A DNA stretch of 35,165 nucleotides, taken from the NCBI GenBank assembly GCA_030429955.1, contig JAUIGO010000030.1:1-35165 (forward strand), given 5' to 3'. This document shows positions 24,034 through 33,179 of the stretch, piece by piece (positions within the stretch are counted from its first letter, which is position 1; every line of letters begins with the position of its first letter). The DNA comes from Bacteroidia bacterium (GTDB lineage Bacteria > Bacteroidota > Bacteroidia > Flavobacteriales > Flavobacteriaceae). The notes beneath the pieces are model-generated. The model ran no database searches. It was not told the DNA's origin and saw only the letters and a list, made by a program, of their open reading frames with translations. A program made the position numbers and the translations under genes.

Positions 24034-24964
24034 TTAATAATTCTACTATTTTTTTTTCCAAATAATAATTACATGTATAACTCATATCACCAAATTGACC
24101 AACTGGGTTAATTTCCAAAAAGAAAAAATCATTATTTGGCGTCACTATAAAGTCTATAGACCCTGTGTCAAGAGATAGCTTAGTCATTAATGAATTTAGT
24201 TTAGCTTTTAATTCGCTTGGCAAATTAAATGGTACTTCTCTGTTTGGCTTGGACAAATTATAGTTTCTGTAGTCTATTGAAGTTTGATCATCGTTTTGAG
24301 AGAAAATAGCTTTACTAAAGAAATTCCCTTGAATATAAAAAACTCTTACTTCAAAGCTTTTTTTTATTTCTTCCTGAAAAAAAGAAGTAGAGAAATCACT
24401 TTCTCTTATCATCTCTTTATCTACAGACATTGTTAAAAAGTTTAAATCGTTTATTTCTTGCTTTAAAACTAAAGGCACTAGAAGCTTAGTTATTAAAGGT
24501 TTTGATTCAAAACAAGTATTTAGCTCATCTGGGCATCTTGTTAAAGTGGACTTAGGGATTTTAAAACCTAAATTTGAAGCTAATTCATTTACAATTAACT
24601 TATTTACATTTCCAGAAAAAGGGTTACCTAGGCTTATGATATTATTAAAAAGTAAGAAATTAACAAAGTCTTCAATTGTACGTTTTGTTTTATTATGGTA
24701 GCTCAATAAATCTTTGTCATTAATCTCATGATTAACAACATAGTTTATTTTTAATCTACTTCTTCTAAACCATATACTTTTGATTTCTGATATTATTATT
24801 TCCTTATCTTGATAAAAAAATACAATATCTTTTAAATTGTTAAATTTTATTACAACCTCTTCATTTTTATTTATTATTAACACTTCTTCTTTGTAGAAAT
24901 CAAACCATTGAGCAGTTTTTCTGGTTGAAATATCAAAATCTTCTGAAACTATAATATGAATCAT
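24023..24964 (-). CDS. gwsG: ATP-grasp peptide ligase, grasp-with-spasm type
   Basis: A 313-aa ATP-grasp enzyme related to microviridin/graspetide ligases, which join Asp/Glu side chains to Ser/Thr/Lys side chains as esters or amides. Visible parts are an N-terminal domain with SIWFRRSRLK, the NVNKLIVNELASNLGFKIPKST segment before the ATP-grasp fold, FEVRVFYIQGNFFSKAI, and the metal and nucleotide site GSIDFIVTPNNDFFFLEINP followed by VGQFGDMSY. Its ATG overlaps the TGA of the upstream gene (ATGA), so translation is coupled. Expected substrate: the 74-aa precursor at 25994-26218. Confidence 0.92.
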   Translation of the reverse strand: MIHIIVSEDFDISTRKTAQWFDFYKEEVLIINKNEEVVIKFNNLKDIVFFYQDKEIIISEIKSIWFRRSRLKINYVVNHEINDKDLLSYHNKTKRTIEDFVNFLLFNNIISLGNPFSGNVNKLIVNELASNLGFKIPKSTLTRCPDELNTCFESKPLITKLLVPLVLKQEINDLNFLTMSVDKEMIRESDFSTSFFQEEIKKSFEVRVFYIQGNFFSKAIFSQNDDQTSIDYRNYNLSKPNREVPFNLPSELKAKLNSLMTKLSLDTGSIDFIVTPNNDFFFLEINPVGQFGDMSYTCNYYLEKKIVELLNGG

Positions 24965-25931
24965 AAAATGATCTTATAAAATAATACATAATCATTGTAA
25001 TAGTCTGCCTTATTAAAATCTATTTTAATAAAATCATCTTTTAATCCTTTTTCTTGCAAAATTCCTTTTGCTTGGTTGAGAATTTTTTTTCTCTGATCTA
25101 GATTTTCTAGAGAACTAGATAACTCATAAGTAAGTGTAATGATATTTCCATCTTCTCCAATTGGAGTTATTGTTGAATTTGTGATTGTTTCAAATTCCAA
25201 ATGCATAATATCATTCTCTACAATAATCAATTCGGATTTATTAAAATCTATAAAGCGAAATGGAATAATGATTTGAGAATTCTCAATATAGCTTTTTTCA
25301 ATTGGTCTAGTTCTTGAGAAATTTACCATTGCAATAACTCTACTCCAATATTCTGTATTATATCTTGCAGCCTCATAAGCTTGTAAGGTAAAATCAACAT
25401 AATCACTTTCTGGAAAGTGACCAATCATTACTTCCAATTTAGGCTCTCCTGGTTTTCTTTTGATATATTTTGAACCAGGCCATTCCCCTAAACGATTAAT
25501 TATCACTCTGAAATTGTTCGAATTTAAAGAATCAACTTTTGCAACCTCTTTATAATAAAAATCTGCAATCTCCTTTTTATTATAATTTTTAACCCCAACT
25601 ATATCACTATAACCCTGTCTAACTTCTTGATCCTTTAAAAAAATTTCTTCTAGATTATTTTTCAAAGTTGTGTTTTCGATAAAATTAACATCAATCAATT
25701 CAATATTTTTACAATATTCTTGTGCTCTTTGAAGCTGAGAATAATAATCAATTGATTTAAATAATTTAACTATTGAGTCTTTAGCTTTACAATTGTTTTC
25801 ACTTATAAGATGTGATAATAATGCTGTGTCTGATTTATAATCTAAATAAGAAGAAAGATATTTTTTTTTTCAGCTTTACAACAAATAATTAATAAGGCTA
25901 GCATAGCCATCAGAATTTTTTGCTTTTTCAT
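24961..25931 (-). CDS. lipoprotein-like protein of the peptide cluster, frameshifted at A10
   Basis: Unrecognised family. The main frame is open from the end of an A10 run (25870-25861 on the minus strand) to 24961, but contains no ATG; the first possible start is TTG 25698, giving 245 aa. Upstream, ATG 25931 encodes MKKQKILMAMLALLIICCKA, a signal peptide with a lipoprotein-like cysteine pair, which runs into the A10 tract in another frame and stops soon after. Eleven (or eight) A residues would join both parts into a protein of about 323 aa. I list the joined extent. The body is mixed alpha/beta, with GEWPGSKYIKRKPGEPKLE and HFPESDYVDFTLQAYEAARY. The stop overlaps the ligase start. It could be an immunity or sensing lipoprotein (inference). 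Confidence 0.72.
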
Positions 25932-25944
25932 TTTGTAGAATTAT

Positions 25945-25982
25945 AAAAAATAAGCCCTAATAAATTAACTAATTAAGGCTTA
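25945..25982 (-). terminator. attenuator-like terminator after the precursor gene
   Basis: On the minus strand TAAGCC (25982-25977) and GGCTTA (25956-25951) form a 6-bp stem with an A/T-rich loop, followed by TTTTTT (25950-25945). It lies 11 nt after the precursor stop and before the next start. Partial read-through would give more precursor than enzyme. Confidence 0.62.
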
Positions 25983-25993
25983 AAATCTAGTAA

Positions 25994-26218
25994 TTATTGC
26001 ATATTTATAAACTTCTGACACGTGGTCGAACCAACAAATGACCAATCTCCACATTCATCAGAATAATGATCTGTTTGAGTATCATACATTAATAATCCAG
26101 TCATAGCTCCACATTCTTCAGTTCTTGAAGAACCTGATCCATCTCCACCATTAAAATTTCTAAGTGAATCTTTTTTAATTGCGAAATTGTTAAACTTCTT
26201 TAACTTTAAACTTTCCAT
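25994..26218 (-). CDS. double-glycine precursor peptide of the RiPP cluster
   Basis: A 74-aa peptide. The leader (residues 1-25, LKLKKFNNFAIKKDSLRNFNGG) has the Bacteroidota GG-leader pattern of regularly spaced Leu/Phe/Ile ending in Gly24-Gly25, the expected C39 cleavage site. The 49-aa core is rich in Ser, Thr, Asp and Glu, and has three cysteines and two similar blocks, TEECGAM (33-39) and SDECGDW (53-59). Ser/Thr/Lys with Asp/Glu fit side-chain ester or amide crosslinks made by the ATP-grasp ligase. It is the first gene of the cluster after the response regulator. Bioactivity is unknown. Confidence 0.88.
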   Translation of the reverse strand: MESLKLKKFNNFAIKKDSLRNFNGGDGSGSSRTEECGAMTGLLMYDTQTDHYSDECGDWSFVGSTTCQKFINMQ

Positions 26219-26351
26219 AAATATAATTTATATTTAATATAACACCTACTCTATAAGCTTTTCGGCTTCCGCTTTATACTTGCCAAAGTAGTTTTTTAAA
26301 ATTAAGAAATAAAACAAAAAAGCTCACAAAAAGTAAGCAAAAGCACACAAT

Positions 26352-27020
26352 TTAAATAAATCCTTTTTCTCTTGCTGAAATAACTAAATCCCTATCGCTT
26401 TCAGCCTGAAACATTTTTTTAAGCAATCGCTTTCGTTTTTCGATACCAGATTTAGTGAGCGGTATTATTTCTTTAAGTTCCTTCATTTTAGAGCCATTGG
26501 ATAATTCTATTAATATGGTATATATTTTATCCAAAACAATGGTTTGTGGTGCTCTTTTTAATATGAGTTCGTTTATAGATTTTGAGTAATAGGAATTTCC
26601 TTCCAGCACATTGTTTAAAGCAAGGAATAAAGTATTGCCATTTATTTCAGTTTTAATTATAAAACTTTCAGGTTTAAGGGTAGCAAAAATGTTTAGTAAT
26701 CTTAAATTGTCATCAAACATTGTAATTACAATTAGTTTAACACTAGGAATCTTCTTTTTTATATATAAGCCTAATTCTTCGCCAGAATTTAGCTTATATT
26801 CTGGACATCTTGGTAAGCTAATGTCGAGCAAAATCACATCAAATACATTTTCTTTATTTGTGTTTTCTATTTTTTCTATAGATGAAGATATGCTATGTGA
26901 AAATTCAATTTGTAATTCCAATTCTGATTTTATAGAATTGAAACTTTCCAACACCCTTATGTAAGACTCTACAATCATTGGGTGGTCATCAATTATGAGG
27001 ATATTTATTTTTTTAGGCAT
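26352..27020 (-). CDS. orphan response regulator upstream of the RiPP cluster
   Basis: A 222-aa two-component regulator. The receiver domain (1-130) has the acidic pair Asp11/Asp12 in ILIIDDHPMI, phosphoacceptor Asp66 in VILLDISLP, the Thr switch in LIVITMFDD, and the conserved Lys in FIIKTE. The C-terminal part (about 160-222) is a LuxR-like helix-turn-helix (MKELKEIIPLTKSGIEKRKRLLKKMF), rather divergent. No histidine kinase is in the window. It lies 133 bp upstream of the precursor gene on the same strand and is the likely controller of the cluster. A TATATTTG box (27116-27109) may be its promoter. Confidence 0.88.
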   Translation of the reverse strand: MPKKINILIIDDHPMIVESYIRVLESFNSIKSELELQIEFSHSISSSIEKIENTNKENVFDVILLDISLPRCPEYKLNSGEELGLYIKKKIPSVKLIVITMFDDNLRLLNIFATLKPESFIIKTEINGNTLFLALNNVLEGNSYYSKSINELILKRAPQTIVLDKIYTILIELSNGSKMKELKEIIPLTKSGIEKRKRLLKKMFQAESDRDLVISAREKGFI

Positions 27021-27147
27021 AATTAAGTAATAAAAATTAATAGTGTTTTTTACAATAAAAATTGTTGCTATTAAAAAATTCTTAATTATTTATGGGAGAG
27101 TAATCATTCAAATATATAAAAAATAATATTGGAACACTTGAAAACTT

Positions 27148-28686
27148 CTAAAACGGCACATCATTATCATCATCTGGAGCATCAAATGCATCATTTGGAT
27201 CTTGTCTAAAATTATCTGCTTTAAACGTATCATCATTGGCAGCTGCATTCATTTTACTATGAAATTCACCAAAAGGCGTATCGAAATCATCCAAATTATC
27301 AAACTTACCTAAGTGACCAATAAACTTTAAACGAATGTTATCCAAACCACCATTTCTGTGTTTGGCTACAATAAATTCGGCTTGACCTTCGGTTGGTGTA
27401 CGTTCTTCATCATCCCACTCATCAATTTTATAATATTCTGGTCTATAGATAAATGAAACAATATCTGCATCTTGCTCAATGGCTCCAGATTCACGTAAAT
27501 CTGACAACAATGGGCGTTTACTACCACCACGTGTTTCAACTGCACGTGATAATTGAGATAAGGCAATTACTGGCACGCTTAATTCTTTAGCCAGTGCTTT
27601 AAGGTTTCTAGAAATCATGGATATTTCTTGTTCCCTGTTTCCTCCTTTTTGGCTTCCTCCAGCTGTCATTAATTGCAAATAGTCAATGACAATTAATTTG
27701 ATACCATGTTGTGACGCTAAACGTCTGGCTTTCGCACGCAAATCAAAAATAGACAACGAAGGTGTATCGTCAATAAACAATGGTGCTTTTTCAAGACTTT
27801 TTACTTTGACGTTAAGTTGCTCCCATTCGTGTTTTTCTAAGCGTCCTGTTCTTAATTTTTCTGAAGACAGACCAGTTTCAGATGAAATAAGTCGAGTAAT
27901 TAATTGTACTGATGCCATCTCTAAAGAGAAAAAAGCAACAGGAATATTTTGATTTACAGCAATGTTTCTTGCCATAGACAAGGTCAACGCAGTTTTTCCC
28001 ATACCTGGACGAGCTGCAACGATAATTAAATCACTTTCCTGCCAGCCAGAGGTTAACTTATCCAATTTATCAAACCCTGAAGGAATACCGCTTAAACCTT
28101 CTTTATTAGAAATTTCTTCAATTTTTTTCTTTGCTTGAATTACTAATTCTTGAGCCGTTTCGGAAGATTTCTTGATGTTACCTTGTGTTACTTCGTAAAG
28201 CTTTGATTCGGCTTTATCCAATAAATCAAAAACATCTTTGGTTTCGTCATAGGAATCTTCAATAATCTCGTTTGAAATTTTAATGAGACTTCGCTGAATA
28301 AATTTCTGCAAAATAATACGAGCATGAAACTCAATATGAGCAGAAGATGATACTTTTTGTGTCAAAGAAATTAAATAAAAATCGCCTCCAACTTGATCTA
28401 ATCTTTGATCTTTTTTCAGTTGGCTTGAAACGGTTAATAAATCTATGGGTTCACTGTTTTCAAATAGTTTAAAAATTGCTTCAAAAATATACTGATGTTT
28501 TTGCATGTAAAAGGCGTCTGGACTTAAGATATCTATCACTTCATCCACACCTTTCTTGTCAATCATCATAGCTCCCAAAACCACTTCTTCAAGATCAATT
28601 GCTTGAGGAGGGATTTTACCTCGTTCCAGGCTAATAATTGTGCTTTTATCTACTTTAAGGCCTTGTATTGGGTTAGGTTGTTTCAT
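27148..28686 (-). CDS. dnaB: replicative DNA helicase DnaB
   Basis: Hexameric helicase that unwinds DNA at the replication fork, 512 aa. The N-terminal domain (about 25-130, PPQAIDLEEVVLGAMMIDKKG) is followed by a linker and the RecA-like ATPase. Walker A is ARPGMGKTALTLSMARN, Walker B is LIVIDYLQLM, and the later motifs SRNLKALAKELSVPVIALSQLSR and SDLRESGAIEQDAD are canonical. No intein is inserted. The acidic tail (DAFDAPDDDNDVPF) is typical of Bacteroidota DnaB. It is a single gene, transcribed towards the response regulator. Confidence 0.98.
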   Translation of the reverse strand: MKQPNPIQGLKVDKSTIISLERGKIPPQAIDLEEVVLGAMMIDKKGVDEVIDILSPDAFYMQKHQYIFEAIFKLFENSEPIDLLTVSSQLKKDQRLDQVGGDFYLISLTQKVSSSAHIEFHARIILQKFIQRSLIKISNEIIEDSYDETKDVFDLLDKAESKLYEVTQGNIKKSSETAQELVIQAKKKIEEISNKEGLSGIPSGFDKLDKLTSGWQESDLIIVAARPGMGKTALTLSMARNIAVNQNIPVAFFSLEMASVQLITRLISSETGLSSEKLRTGRLEKHEWEQLNVKVKSLEKAPLFIDDTPSLSIFDLRAKARRLASQHGIKLIVIDYLQLMTAGGSQKGGNREQEISMISRNLKALAKELSVPVIALSQLSRAVETRGGSKRPLLSDLRESGAIEQDADIVSFIYRPEYYKIDEWDDEERTPTEGQAEFIVAKHRNGGLDNIRLKFIGHLGKFDNLDDFDTPFGEFHSKMNAAANDDTFKADNFRQDPNDAFDAPDDDNDVPF

Positions 28687-28865
28687 GTATTAATTTAGAC
28701 AAAATTCTGCCTTTAATGGTTTAATTTCAGTTAGTTGATTCTTGAATTTTCAAGACAACGAATGTAACTAAAATGTTAAGAAATTTACTTTATTAATATA
28801 CAACATTGTTAACTGTAAGTCAACATTTCAATTGTTAATAAGTTGAAAATTTTGTTGATAGCGAT

Positions 28866-28895
28866 AAAAAAATCTGAAGCGATAAACTTCAGATT
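28866..28895 (-). terminator. terminator after accA
   Basis: On the minus strand AATCTGAAG (28895-28887) pairs with CTTCAGATT (28879-28871), with a 7-nt loop, followed by T residues (28870-28866). It lies 25 nt downstream of the accA stop codon. Confidence 0.88.
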
Positions 28896-28920
28896 CATTT
28901 ATACTATGATTTTAAAAGGA

Positions 28921-29874
28921 TTAGTCTTTAAAAACACCCATTTCTGAATATTTTTCCATGCGTTGTTTTACTAATTCTTTTGGTGATAAGTTCTTAAACT
29001 CGCTATAGGCTTTTTCAATGGCATCGCGAACAGTCAAGAAAGTTTTTTCTCTGTCTTTATGAGCGCCACCAAGTGGTTCTTTTACAATTTCGTCAACCAA
29101 CTTCATCTTTTTCATGTCTTTGGCAGTAAGTTTTAACGCTTCAGCTGCTTGTTCTTTATACTCCCAACTGCGCCATAAAATAGAACTACAGGATTCTGGT
29201 GAAATTACCGAATACCATGTGTTTTCCAGCATCAATACTTTGTCTCCAACTCCAATACCTAGTGCTCCGCCTGAAGCTCCTTCTCCAATAATAACAGTAA
29301 TGATTGGTACTTTAAGCCTTGTCATTTCTAAAATATTCCTGGCTATGGCTTCACCTTGTCCTCGTTCTTCAGCCTCTAATCCTGGATAAGCACCTGGAGT
29401 ATCTATAAGTGTTACTACTGGAATCCCAAATTTTTCTGCTGTTTTCATTAAGCGTAATGCTTTACGATAACCTTCAGGGTTTGCCATTCCGAAGTTTCTA
29501 TACTGTCTGGTTTTGGTGTTATATCCTTTTTGCTGACCAACAAACATGTAACTTTGGTCCCCAATTTTCCCAAGACCACCAATCATTGCCTTATCATCTT
29601 TAAAATTTCGATCTCCATGAAGTTCTAAAAATGAGTCTCCAAAAATAGCTTTTATATAATCAAGCGTATAAGGTCTGTTTGGATGACGTGATAACTGTAC
29701 ACGCTGCCAAGCCGTAAGGTTTTTATAAATATCCTTTTTTGTTTCGGCTAGCTTTTTTTCAATCTGTTTACAAGTTTCAGTAACATCAACATCGCTTTCT
29801 TCTCCAATAAGTTGACATTTCTGAAGTTGTTCTTCAAGTTCTTTTATAGGTAACTCAAATTCTAAGTATTCCAT
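28921..29874 (-). CDS. accA: acetyl-CoA carboxylase carboxyltransferase subunit alpha
   Basis: Alpha subunit of the carboxyltransferase that forms malonyl-CoA for fatty acid synthesis, in complex with AccD (not in this window). At 317 aa it has the normal length. Characteristic parts are [41 protein letters not shown], the crotonase-fold oxyanion region [21 protein letters not shown], and [25 protein letters not shown] box lies about 40 nt upstream of the ATG (29913-29906) and is the likely -7 element. Confidence 0.98.
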   Translation of the reverse strand: MEYLEFELPIKELEEQLQKCQLIGEESDVDVTETCKQIEKKLAETKKDIYKNLTAWQRVQLSRHPNRPYTLDYIKAIFGDSFLELHGDRNFKDDKAMIGGLGKIGDQSYMFVGQQKGYNTKTRQYRNFGMANPEGYRKALRLMKTAEKFGIPVVTLIDTPGAYPGLEAEERGQGEAIARNILEMTRLKVPIITVIIGEGASGGALGIGVGDKVLMLENTWYSVISPESCSSILWRSWEYKEQAAEALKLTAKDMKKMKLVDEIVKEPLGGAHKDREKTFLTVRDAIEKAYSEFKNLSPKELVKQRMEKYSEMGVFKD

Positions 29875-29969
29875 AGAAATTAAGATTAGTTTTTTAGTTA
29901 GTGTACAAAATTACACTTTTTTTTTCGTTTTGATTTTAGATTTAAAATGAAATAAAACAAGTCACACGA

Positions 29970-30866
29970 TTACAGCACTTTAGCTTTTTGTTTCCTTGAG
30001 TTTTTTAAAATACCATTTAAAATTACAGTACTAATAATAAGTGAAGCACCAATATAAAATTCGACACTCATTTTTTCAGCTTTAGGAAATAAAATAATAG
30101 CCAAAACTATTCCGTATATAGGCTCTAAATTAAAGGTTAACACAACAGTGAATGGACTAATATGTTTCATAACATGAACTGCTGCGATAAATGCATAAGC
30201 AGTACATACAGATGCTAAAATGAACAAATAAAACCAATCATTGGTTGATAAACTGAAAAAAGTTATATCAAATCCTCCTCTAAAAAGTGCAATGAAAATT
30301 GAAATAAAAATAACGCCACTTATAAATTCATAAAACGAAATTACAGTAGCTGAATTCTGTTCTACCAATTTCCCATTAATTACTGCAAACATTGATATAA
30401 ATAATGCTGATAAAATTCCTAAAATGATGCCACTTAAATATTTAAATTCAGTACTTGTGATAATCCAAACACCAATTACTACAATTATTCCAAACAGAAT
30501 TTCATACCAAATAACACGACGTTTATAAAACAAGGGCTCAATAAGTGACGCAAAGAATGCTCCTGTTGAAAACATCGCTAATGCAATTGAAACGGTTGAT
30601 TGATTAATGGATTCGAAAAAAGTAATCCAATGCAATGCTATAAAAATTCCAGCTATTGAAAATTTTATAATCGATTTAGGATTAACCTTCAGTTTTATTT
30701 TTTTAATCTTAATGTAAATAAACATTAAGATTCCAGCCATACTCATTCTGAACCAAACGAGCGAAATTGCATTTATGGAAATAAGTTCACCTAAAATAGC
30801 AGTAAAACCAGCAATAAATACTAAAAGATGAAGGTGCAGATAATTCTTTAGTTTAGCGTTTGGCAT
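29970..30866 (-). CDS. EamA/DMT family transporter
   Basis: A 298-aa inner-membrane protein with ten predicted helices in two EamA repeats. The first repeat includes HLLVFIAGFTAILGELISINAISLVWFRM and KFSIAGIFIALHWITFFESI; the second begins near LVEQNSATVISFYEFISGVI and includes FNLEPIYGIVLAIILF, the usual end motif of the second repeat. It probably exports a metabolite or amino acid; substrate unknown. The start overlaps the end of the LptF/LptG-type gene by 14 bp, so it is the third gene of the tgt operon. Confidence 0.93.
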   Translation of the reverse strand: MPNAKLKNYLHLHLLVFIAGFTAILGELISINAISLVWFRMSMAGILMFIYIKIKKIKLKVNPKSIIKFSIAGIFIALHWITFFESINQSTVSIALAMFSTGAFFASLIEPLFYKRRVIWYEILFGIIVVIGVWIITSTEFKYLSGIILGILSALFISMFAVINGKLVEQNSATVISFYEFISGVIFISIFIALFRGGFDITFFSLSTNDWFYLFILASVCTAYAFIAAVHVMKHISPFTVVLTFNLEPIYGIVLAIILFPKAEKMSVEFYIGASLIISTVILNGILKNSRKQKAKVL

Positions 30867-31929
30867 TATACAACAGATAGATAGCTAAAATACCAAAAAC
30901 CACATTAGGAAACCAAACTGCAACAGCAGGCGAAAAATCTGATTGTTCAGCCATAACCCCAAATACTTTGTCAAAAAACACATATATCATGGCAATAAAC
31001 ACACCTAGAGCAAGGTTAAATCCCATGCCTCCACGGCGTTTTATAGAAGATACTGCAACTGCTATAATGGTTAAAATAAACACCGAAACTGGTAAGCTCC
31101 ATTTTTTGTACTGCACCACTTTATATCGCCCAATATTTGATGAACCTCGCGCTTCTTCTTTTTTAATGAATTCGTTAAGTTCTGCATAACTTAAAATTTC
31201 GGCTGCATATTTTGGAGGTGTTAAGTCTTCGAGTTCAAAATTGAATATGGTGTCTTTATTTCTAAGGTAAATAATTTTATCATTTGTTACTCCTATAATA
31301 CGTTTACTATAGTTAACCAATCTATATGTTGAATCTTTTGGTATGAACGAAATTCTATCGGCTTTAATTTTAAACTTTAACTCATTACCATCAAAATGCT
31401 CTAATGAAAAAAATCTTCCTGTGCTTGTTTTGGTATCGAAATTACTAACGTAGATATAGTCATTATCATTAATTTGCCTAAACAGGTTTTCGGTGTCTTT
31501 ATCCTTGCTTCCACCCTTTAAATATTTATAGGTAAACTCATTAAACCCTTTACTGGCTTTAGGTGTTAAATACATACCTAATAATAATGAAAATCCTGCA
31601 ACAATAAATCCTCCAATAAAATAAGGTCTTAAAAAACGCCAAAATGATACTCCTGAACTTAAAAAAGCAATAACTTCTGTGTTATTGGCAAGCTTAGAGG
31701 TAAACCAAATCACAGATAAAAACAAAAACAAAGGGAATAGTAAATTGGCAAAGTAGATAGAAAAATCTAGGTAATATATTGCGACTTCTCCAAAAGGCAC
31801 TTTATTTGCTAATATTTTATCAATCTTCTCGGCAAGATTTACCGTTATAGCTATTGGTATAAACAGCAATATCATTAACAAAAATGTTATTAAATAACGC
31901 TTTAATATGTACCAATCTAAAATTTTCAT
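30853..31929 (-). CDS. LptF/LptG family permease
   Basis: A 358-aa inner-membrane subunit of the LPS export ABC complex (YjgP/YjgQ family). It has three N-terminal membrane helices (first at about 12-35, with ILKRYLITFLLMILLFIPIA), the family segment FTSKLANNTEVIAFLSSGVSFWRFLRP, a periplasmic beta-jellyroll (about 130-260), and three C-terminal helices ending AVWFPNVVFGILAIYLLYN. Whether it is LptF or LptG cannot be decided here; the length and end resemble LptG. It lies 5 bp after tgt. Confidence 0.92.
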   Translation of the reverse strand: MKILDWYILKRYLITFLLMILLFIPIAITVNLAEKIDKILANKVPFGEVAIYYLDFSIYFANLLFPLFLFLSVIWFTSKLANNTEVIAFLSSGVSFWRFLRPYFIGGFIVAGFSLLLGMYLTPKASKGFNEFTYKYLKGGSKDKDTENLFRQINDNDYIYVSNFDTKTSTGRFFSLEHFDGNELKFKIKADRISFIPKDSTYRLVNYSKRIIGVTNDKIIYLRNKDTIFNFELEDLTPPKYAAEILSYAELNEFIKKEEARGSSNIGRYKVVQYKKWSLPVSVFILTIIAVAVSSIKRRGGMGFNLALGVFIAMIYVFFDKVFGVMAEQSDFSPAVAVWFPNVVFGILAIYLLYNAKR

Positions 31930-31934
31930 ACTCT

Positions 31935-33065
31935 TTACAAACGCTTATCCATTTGTTTTACCATAGCTTCTTTCCAAATTCTAAAATCTCCTGCTAAGAT
32001 ATGTTTTCTAGCTTCTCTTACCAACCACAAATAGAAGCCTAAATTATGTATGGTTGCAATTTGTGCTCCTAGCCTTTCATTCACACTAAATAGATGACGC
32101 AAATATGCCTTTGAATAATCTGTATCTACAAATGTAATTGCCATACCATCAATAGGTGAAAAATCATCTGCCCACTTTTGGTTTTTTATGTTAATAGTAC
32201 CATGAGCTGTAAATAGCATTCCGTTTCTTGCGTTTCTGGTTGGCATTACACAATCAAACATATCTATGCCTAACGCAATATTTTCAAGAATATTTATTGG
32301 TGTACCAACTCCCATTAAATAACGAGGTTTATCTTCTGGTAGAATTTCGCAAACCACTTCAGTCATGGCATACATTTCTTCAGCTGGTTCTCCAACAGAC
32401 AATCCACCAATGGCATTACCTACTGCTCCAGCATTTGCGATATATTCTGCTGATTGTTGGCGTAAATCTTTATAGGTACTGCCTTGCACTATTGGAAAAA
32501 AGGCTTGATTATAATCATACTTTAATGGTGTTTTTTCAAGATGATTGATACATCTATCCAACCAACGATGCGTCATGTGCATAGATCGTTTGGCATAATT
32601 ATAATCGCAAGGATAAGGTGTACATTCATCAAACGCCATGATGATGTCTGCACCAATGGTTCGCTGAATTTCCATTACATTTTCTGGTGTGAAGGTATGG
32701 TAGCTACCATCAATATGACTTTTAAACTTGACACCTACTTCTTTAATTTTTCTATTGGCAGATAATGAATACACTTGATAACCACCTGAATCGGTTAAAA
32801 TATTTCTATCCCAATTCATGAATTTATGCAATCCACCAGCTTGTTCTAAAATTGACGTTTGAGGCCTAAGATATAAATGATAGGTATTTCCTAAAATAAT
32901 ATCAGGATTGATGTCATTTTTCAATTCTCTTTGATGAACTCCCTTAACAGAAGCAACAGTACCTACAGGCATGAAAATTGGAGTTTCAATAACGCCATGA
33001 TCTGTAGTGATTTGCCCTGCTCTTGCTTTACTTTGTGAATCTTTGCCTTCTAGCTTAAAAATCAT
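31935..33065 (-). CDS. tgt: queuine tRNA-guanine transglycosylase
   Basis: Exchanges guanine 34 in GUN-anticodon tRNAs for the queuosine precursor preQ1. At 376 aa it has the usual length. Landmarks are LGNTYHLYLRPQTSILEQAGG, LTDSGGYQVYSL, IMAFDECTPYP, GNAIGGLSVGEP, the nucleophile region GIDMFDCVMPTRNARNG, and YLRHLFSVNERLGAQIATIHNL. The zinc cysteines (CxCxxC) expected just before YLRHL are missing: the segment reads DGMAITFVDTDYSKAYLRHL. This may be a Bacteroidota-wide variation. It is first in an operon with the LptF/LptG-type and EamA genes. Confidence 0.96.
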   Translation of the reverse strand: MIFKLEGKDSQSKARAGQITTDHGVIETPIFMPVGTVASVKGVHQRELKNDINPDIILGNTYHLYLRPQTSILEQAGGLHKFMNWDRNILTDSGGYQVYSLSANRKIKEVGVKFKSHIDGSYHTFTPENVMEIQRTIGADIIMAFDECTPYPCDYNYAKRSMHMTHRWLDRCINHLEKTPLKYDYNQAFFPIVQGSTYKDLRQQSAEYIANAGAVGNAIGGLSVGEPAEEMYAMTEVVCEILPEDKPRYLMGVGTPINILENIALGIDMFDCVMPTRNARNGMLFTAHGTINIKNQKWADDFSPIDGMAITFVDTDYSKAYLRHLFSVNERLGAQIATIHNLGFYLWLVREARKHILAGDFRIWKEAMVKQMDKRL

Positions 33066-33085
33066 ATATCTGTGTTAACAGCGAG

Positions 33086-33093
33086 CAAAGATA
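33086..33093 (-). promoter_or_regulatory. candidate -7 box for tgt operon
   Basis: On the minus strand TATCTTTG (33093-33086) is a perfect TAnnTTTG box, 21 nt from the tgt start codon. No -33 TTG is found at the usual distance, so the promoter may be weak or need an activator. Confidence 0.5.
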
Positions 33094-33179
33094 ATTAACA
33101 AAATTGCATTAAGGTCTTAACAAGCTATTAAATTGTTAGCAAATCATAGCATTTCGTTAATAAGTGCTTTATACCTTGT

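Noticed and set aside
26219-26351. Promoter of the precursor peptide gene
   Set aside because: Only TACTTTG, one base short of the TAnnTTTG pattern, and no TTTG at the right spacing were found, so I could not support a site.
28687-28865. Replication-origin-like region upstream of dnaB (A/T-rich with several TTGTTAA words)
   Set aside because: No DnaA boxes (TTATNCACA) or other origin landmarks were seen; the repeats are short and imperfect.
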